From NCBI GenBank assembly GCA_031282385.1, contig JAITDV010000560.1:1-7034 (forward strand): 7,034 nt of DNA. Reading direction: 5' to 3'. This document shows positions 6,311 to 7,034 of the stretch, piece by piece (the first letter of the stretch is position 1; the number at the start of each line of letters is the position of its first letter). Under the pieces are notes generated by a model. It did no database searches. It was not told the DNA's origin and saw nothing but the letters and a program-made list of their open reading frames with translations. Made by a program: the position numbers and the translations under genes. The stretch is from Planctomycetaceae bacterium. Its GTDB lineage: Bacteria; Planctomycetota; Planctomycetia; Pirellulales; Thermoguttaceae.

Positions 6311-6723
6311 AATTTTTTCTGAAGTTTTTTTGAATTCGGATTGATGGGTATTATGTCTATAATCAAGAGTTGGAGTTGTCCTGTATATTCTAATAGACCT
6401 TTTCGCTAACCTGTAGGAGACCACCCCTAACCTCTCTGAAGGAGGGGAATTATTCGCCTCACTCGGCAGCGTCTTATTCCCCTCCTTCGGAGGGGTTAGG
6501 GGTGGTCTCGGAGGAGTTAAATGCGGTTTTTTGTTGTAGGTTTTTTGTTGCGTTGATGTATTTTTAGGTTAGAGAAAAGGTCTAATTTATATTTGAATTT
6601 TTGGTTTTAAGATATTGTTCAAATTTGTCTTGTTTTTCAAGTTTCTTTTTATCATTATGTTCCTTAAAAAAAGAAAGCATAATTTAAGGTGGGAAGAGTT
6701 TAATTGTATGTAGGGTTGTTTTA
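6311..6723. other. 413-base divergent spacer between atpZ and the acetyltransferase gene
   Basis: The spacer holds about 80 AT-rich bases upstream of atpZ, the complete MITE-like copy C (6394-6584), and a 139-base leader to the acetyltransferase gene. The leader includes a perfect 9-bp hairpin, TTTCTTTTT (6642-6650) with AAAAAGAAA (6668-6676), and the 20-base sequence at 6659-6678 shared with the trpA leader. I found no promoter on either strand good enough to annotate. Confidence 0.7.
6394..6584 (+). repeat. MITE-like palindromic element, family 1 copy C (complete)
   Basis: A complete 191-base copy. Termini are TAGACCTTTTCGCTAACC (6394-6411) and GGTTAGAGAAAAGGTCTA (6567-6584), an 18-bp inverted repeat with one mismatch. 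Further in, GGAGACCACCCCTAACC faces GGTTAGGGGTGGTCTC, and GAAGGAGGGGAAT faces ATTCCCCTCCTTC, so most of the left half pairs with the right half. The remaining 50 or so bases on the right (T-rich, with a 14-base tandem unit) have no partner. The TA at each border is compatible with TA-specific insertion. No open frame of interest lies inside. It separates two divergent genes and may carry or block promoter signals. Confidence 0.9.
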
Positions 6724-7034
6724 ATGGTCAATGATGATGTTGTTATTCGTGCTGCGTCGGCAGGTGATGTTGGTTTGATTTTGAGTTTTATTTATGAGTT
6801 GGCGGAGTATGAGCATTTATCTGATTCGGTTTGTGTAACGGAGTCTGTTTTGCGGAATTGGATTTTACGCGGAGAGGTGGAAATATTGATTGCGGAGGTT
6901 TTGGGCGAGCCGGCTGGTTTTGCACTTTATTATTTCACGTACACAACTTTTCGCGGTGCAAAAGGAATATATATTGAGGATTTATTTATTCGTCCTAAAT
7001 TTCGCCGCAATGGAATAGGTACGAAATTTTTTTG
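6724..7034 (+). CDS. GNAT family N-acetyltransferase, diamine/spermidine acetyltransferase-like (3' end beyond window)
   Basis: The open frame from the ATG at 6724 gives 103 residues and runs off the window without a stop. GNAT enzymes move an acetyl group from acetyl-CoA to an amine. The protein begins VVIRAASAGDVGLILSF (6-22), continues with ELAEYEHLSD (25-34), IAEVLGEPAGFALYYFTYTT (56-75), then GIYIEDLFIRPKFRRNGIGT (81-100). The EDLFIRP beta strand and the RRNGIG pyrophosphate-binding loop are the classic motif A of the family, and the LAEYE plus FALYYFTYTTF features resemble the diamine acetyltransferase-like subgroup; the substrate cannot be fixed from this part. AGGG (6712-6715), eight bases before the ATG, is a modest ribosome binding site. 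A typical member has about 160 residues, so roughly a third is missing. Confidence 0.9.
   Translation, partial: MVNDDVVIRAASAGDVGLILSFIYELAEYEHLSDSVCVTESVLRNWILRGEVEILIAEVLGEPAGFALYYFTYTTFRGAKGIYIEDLFIRPKFRRNGIGTKFF

Noticed and set aside
6311..6424. N-terminal extension of the atpZ frame to an ATG at 6424
   Set aside because: The first dozen residues would come from the terminal inverted repeat of copy C, and the remainder has no resemblance to the family; the ATG at 6310 gives a normal-length protein.
6625..6655. Possible acetyltransferase promoter, TTGTCT and TATCAT
   Set aside because: Spacing is 19 bases and the -35 box is weak; likely a chance match in AT-rich DNA.

Overview
The window is a chromosomal segment from an AT-rich bacterium, and its gene content is mostly housekeeping. 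I infer Planctomycetota or a close relative. The evidence is the AtpZ-type protein with an EMVIPVLLG-x-x-LD-x-x-LGT core, the ClpS with a planctomycete-like C-terminal half, the enolase ending in GQIKTGSASRTDRM, and the long BatD. This is a judgement from memory of family sequences, not a search result. Strong Shine-Dalgarno sites are scarce. Genes stand alone or nearly so, separated by long spacers; only about three quarters of the window is coding.

Layout, left to right. Positions 1-126 are the right-hand part of a MITE-like palindromic repeat (family 1, copy A). Then come clpS (240-605, adaptor for ClpA-type proteases), trpA (799-1605, tryptophan synthase alpha chain) and batD (1732-3849, membrane-anchored BatD/oxygen-tolerance protein), all on +. 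A 646-base spacer follows, holding family 1 copy B in inverted orientation, a second kind of palindrome and a good sigma70-type promoter for eno (4496-5788, enolase). Eno converges on a small minus-strand membrane protein of the AtpZ/AtpI type (6047-6310). Family 1 copy C (6394-6584) lies in the divergent spacer between that gene and a GNAT acetyltransferase (from 6724) that runs off the right edge.

The genes do not form one pathway: protein turnover, tryptophan synthesis, envelope/stress, glycolysis, ATP synthase accessory and acetyl transfer. No neighbouring pair looks like an obligate operon.

The unusual content is in the spacers. Family 1 is a 180-191 bp element with 18-bp terminal inverted repeats beginning TAGACC and ending GGTCTA. 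It is present in three copies (two direct, one inverted), and two of them share 106 of 109 bases. Family 2 is a separate set of imperfect palindromes whose arms carry an AAGTGTGA-x-CAG-type core facing its complement. There is one upstream of trpA, one upstream of batD, one upstream of eno and a near-complete 98-base hairpin between eno and atpZ. Many of their mismatches are G.T pairs, which hints at an RNA-level structure. The coding sequences also drift from T/G-rich at their 5' ends to A-rich at their 3' ends. I saw no tRNA, rRNA, CRISPR array, transposase or defence genes.
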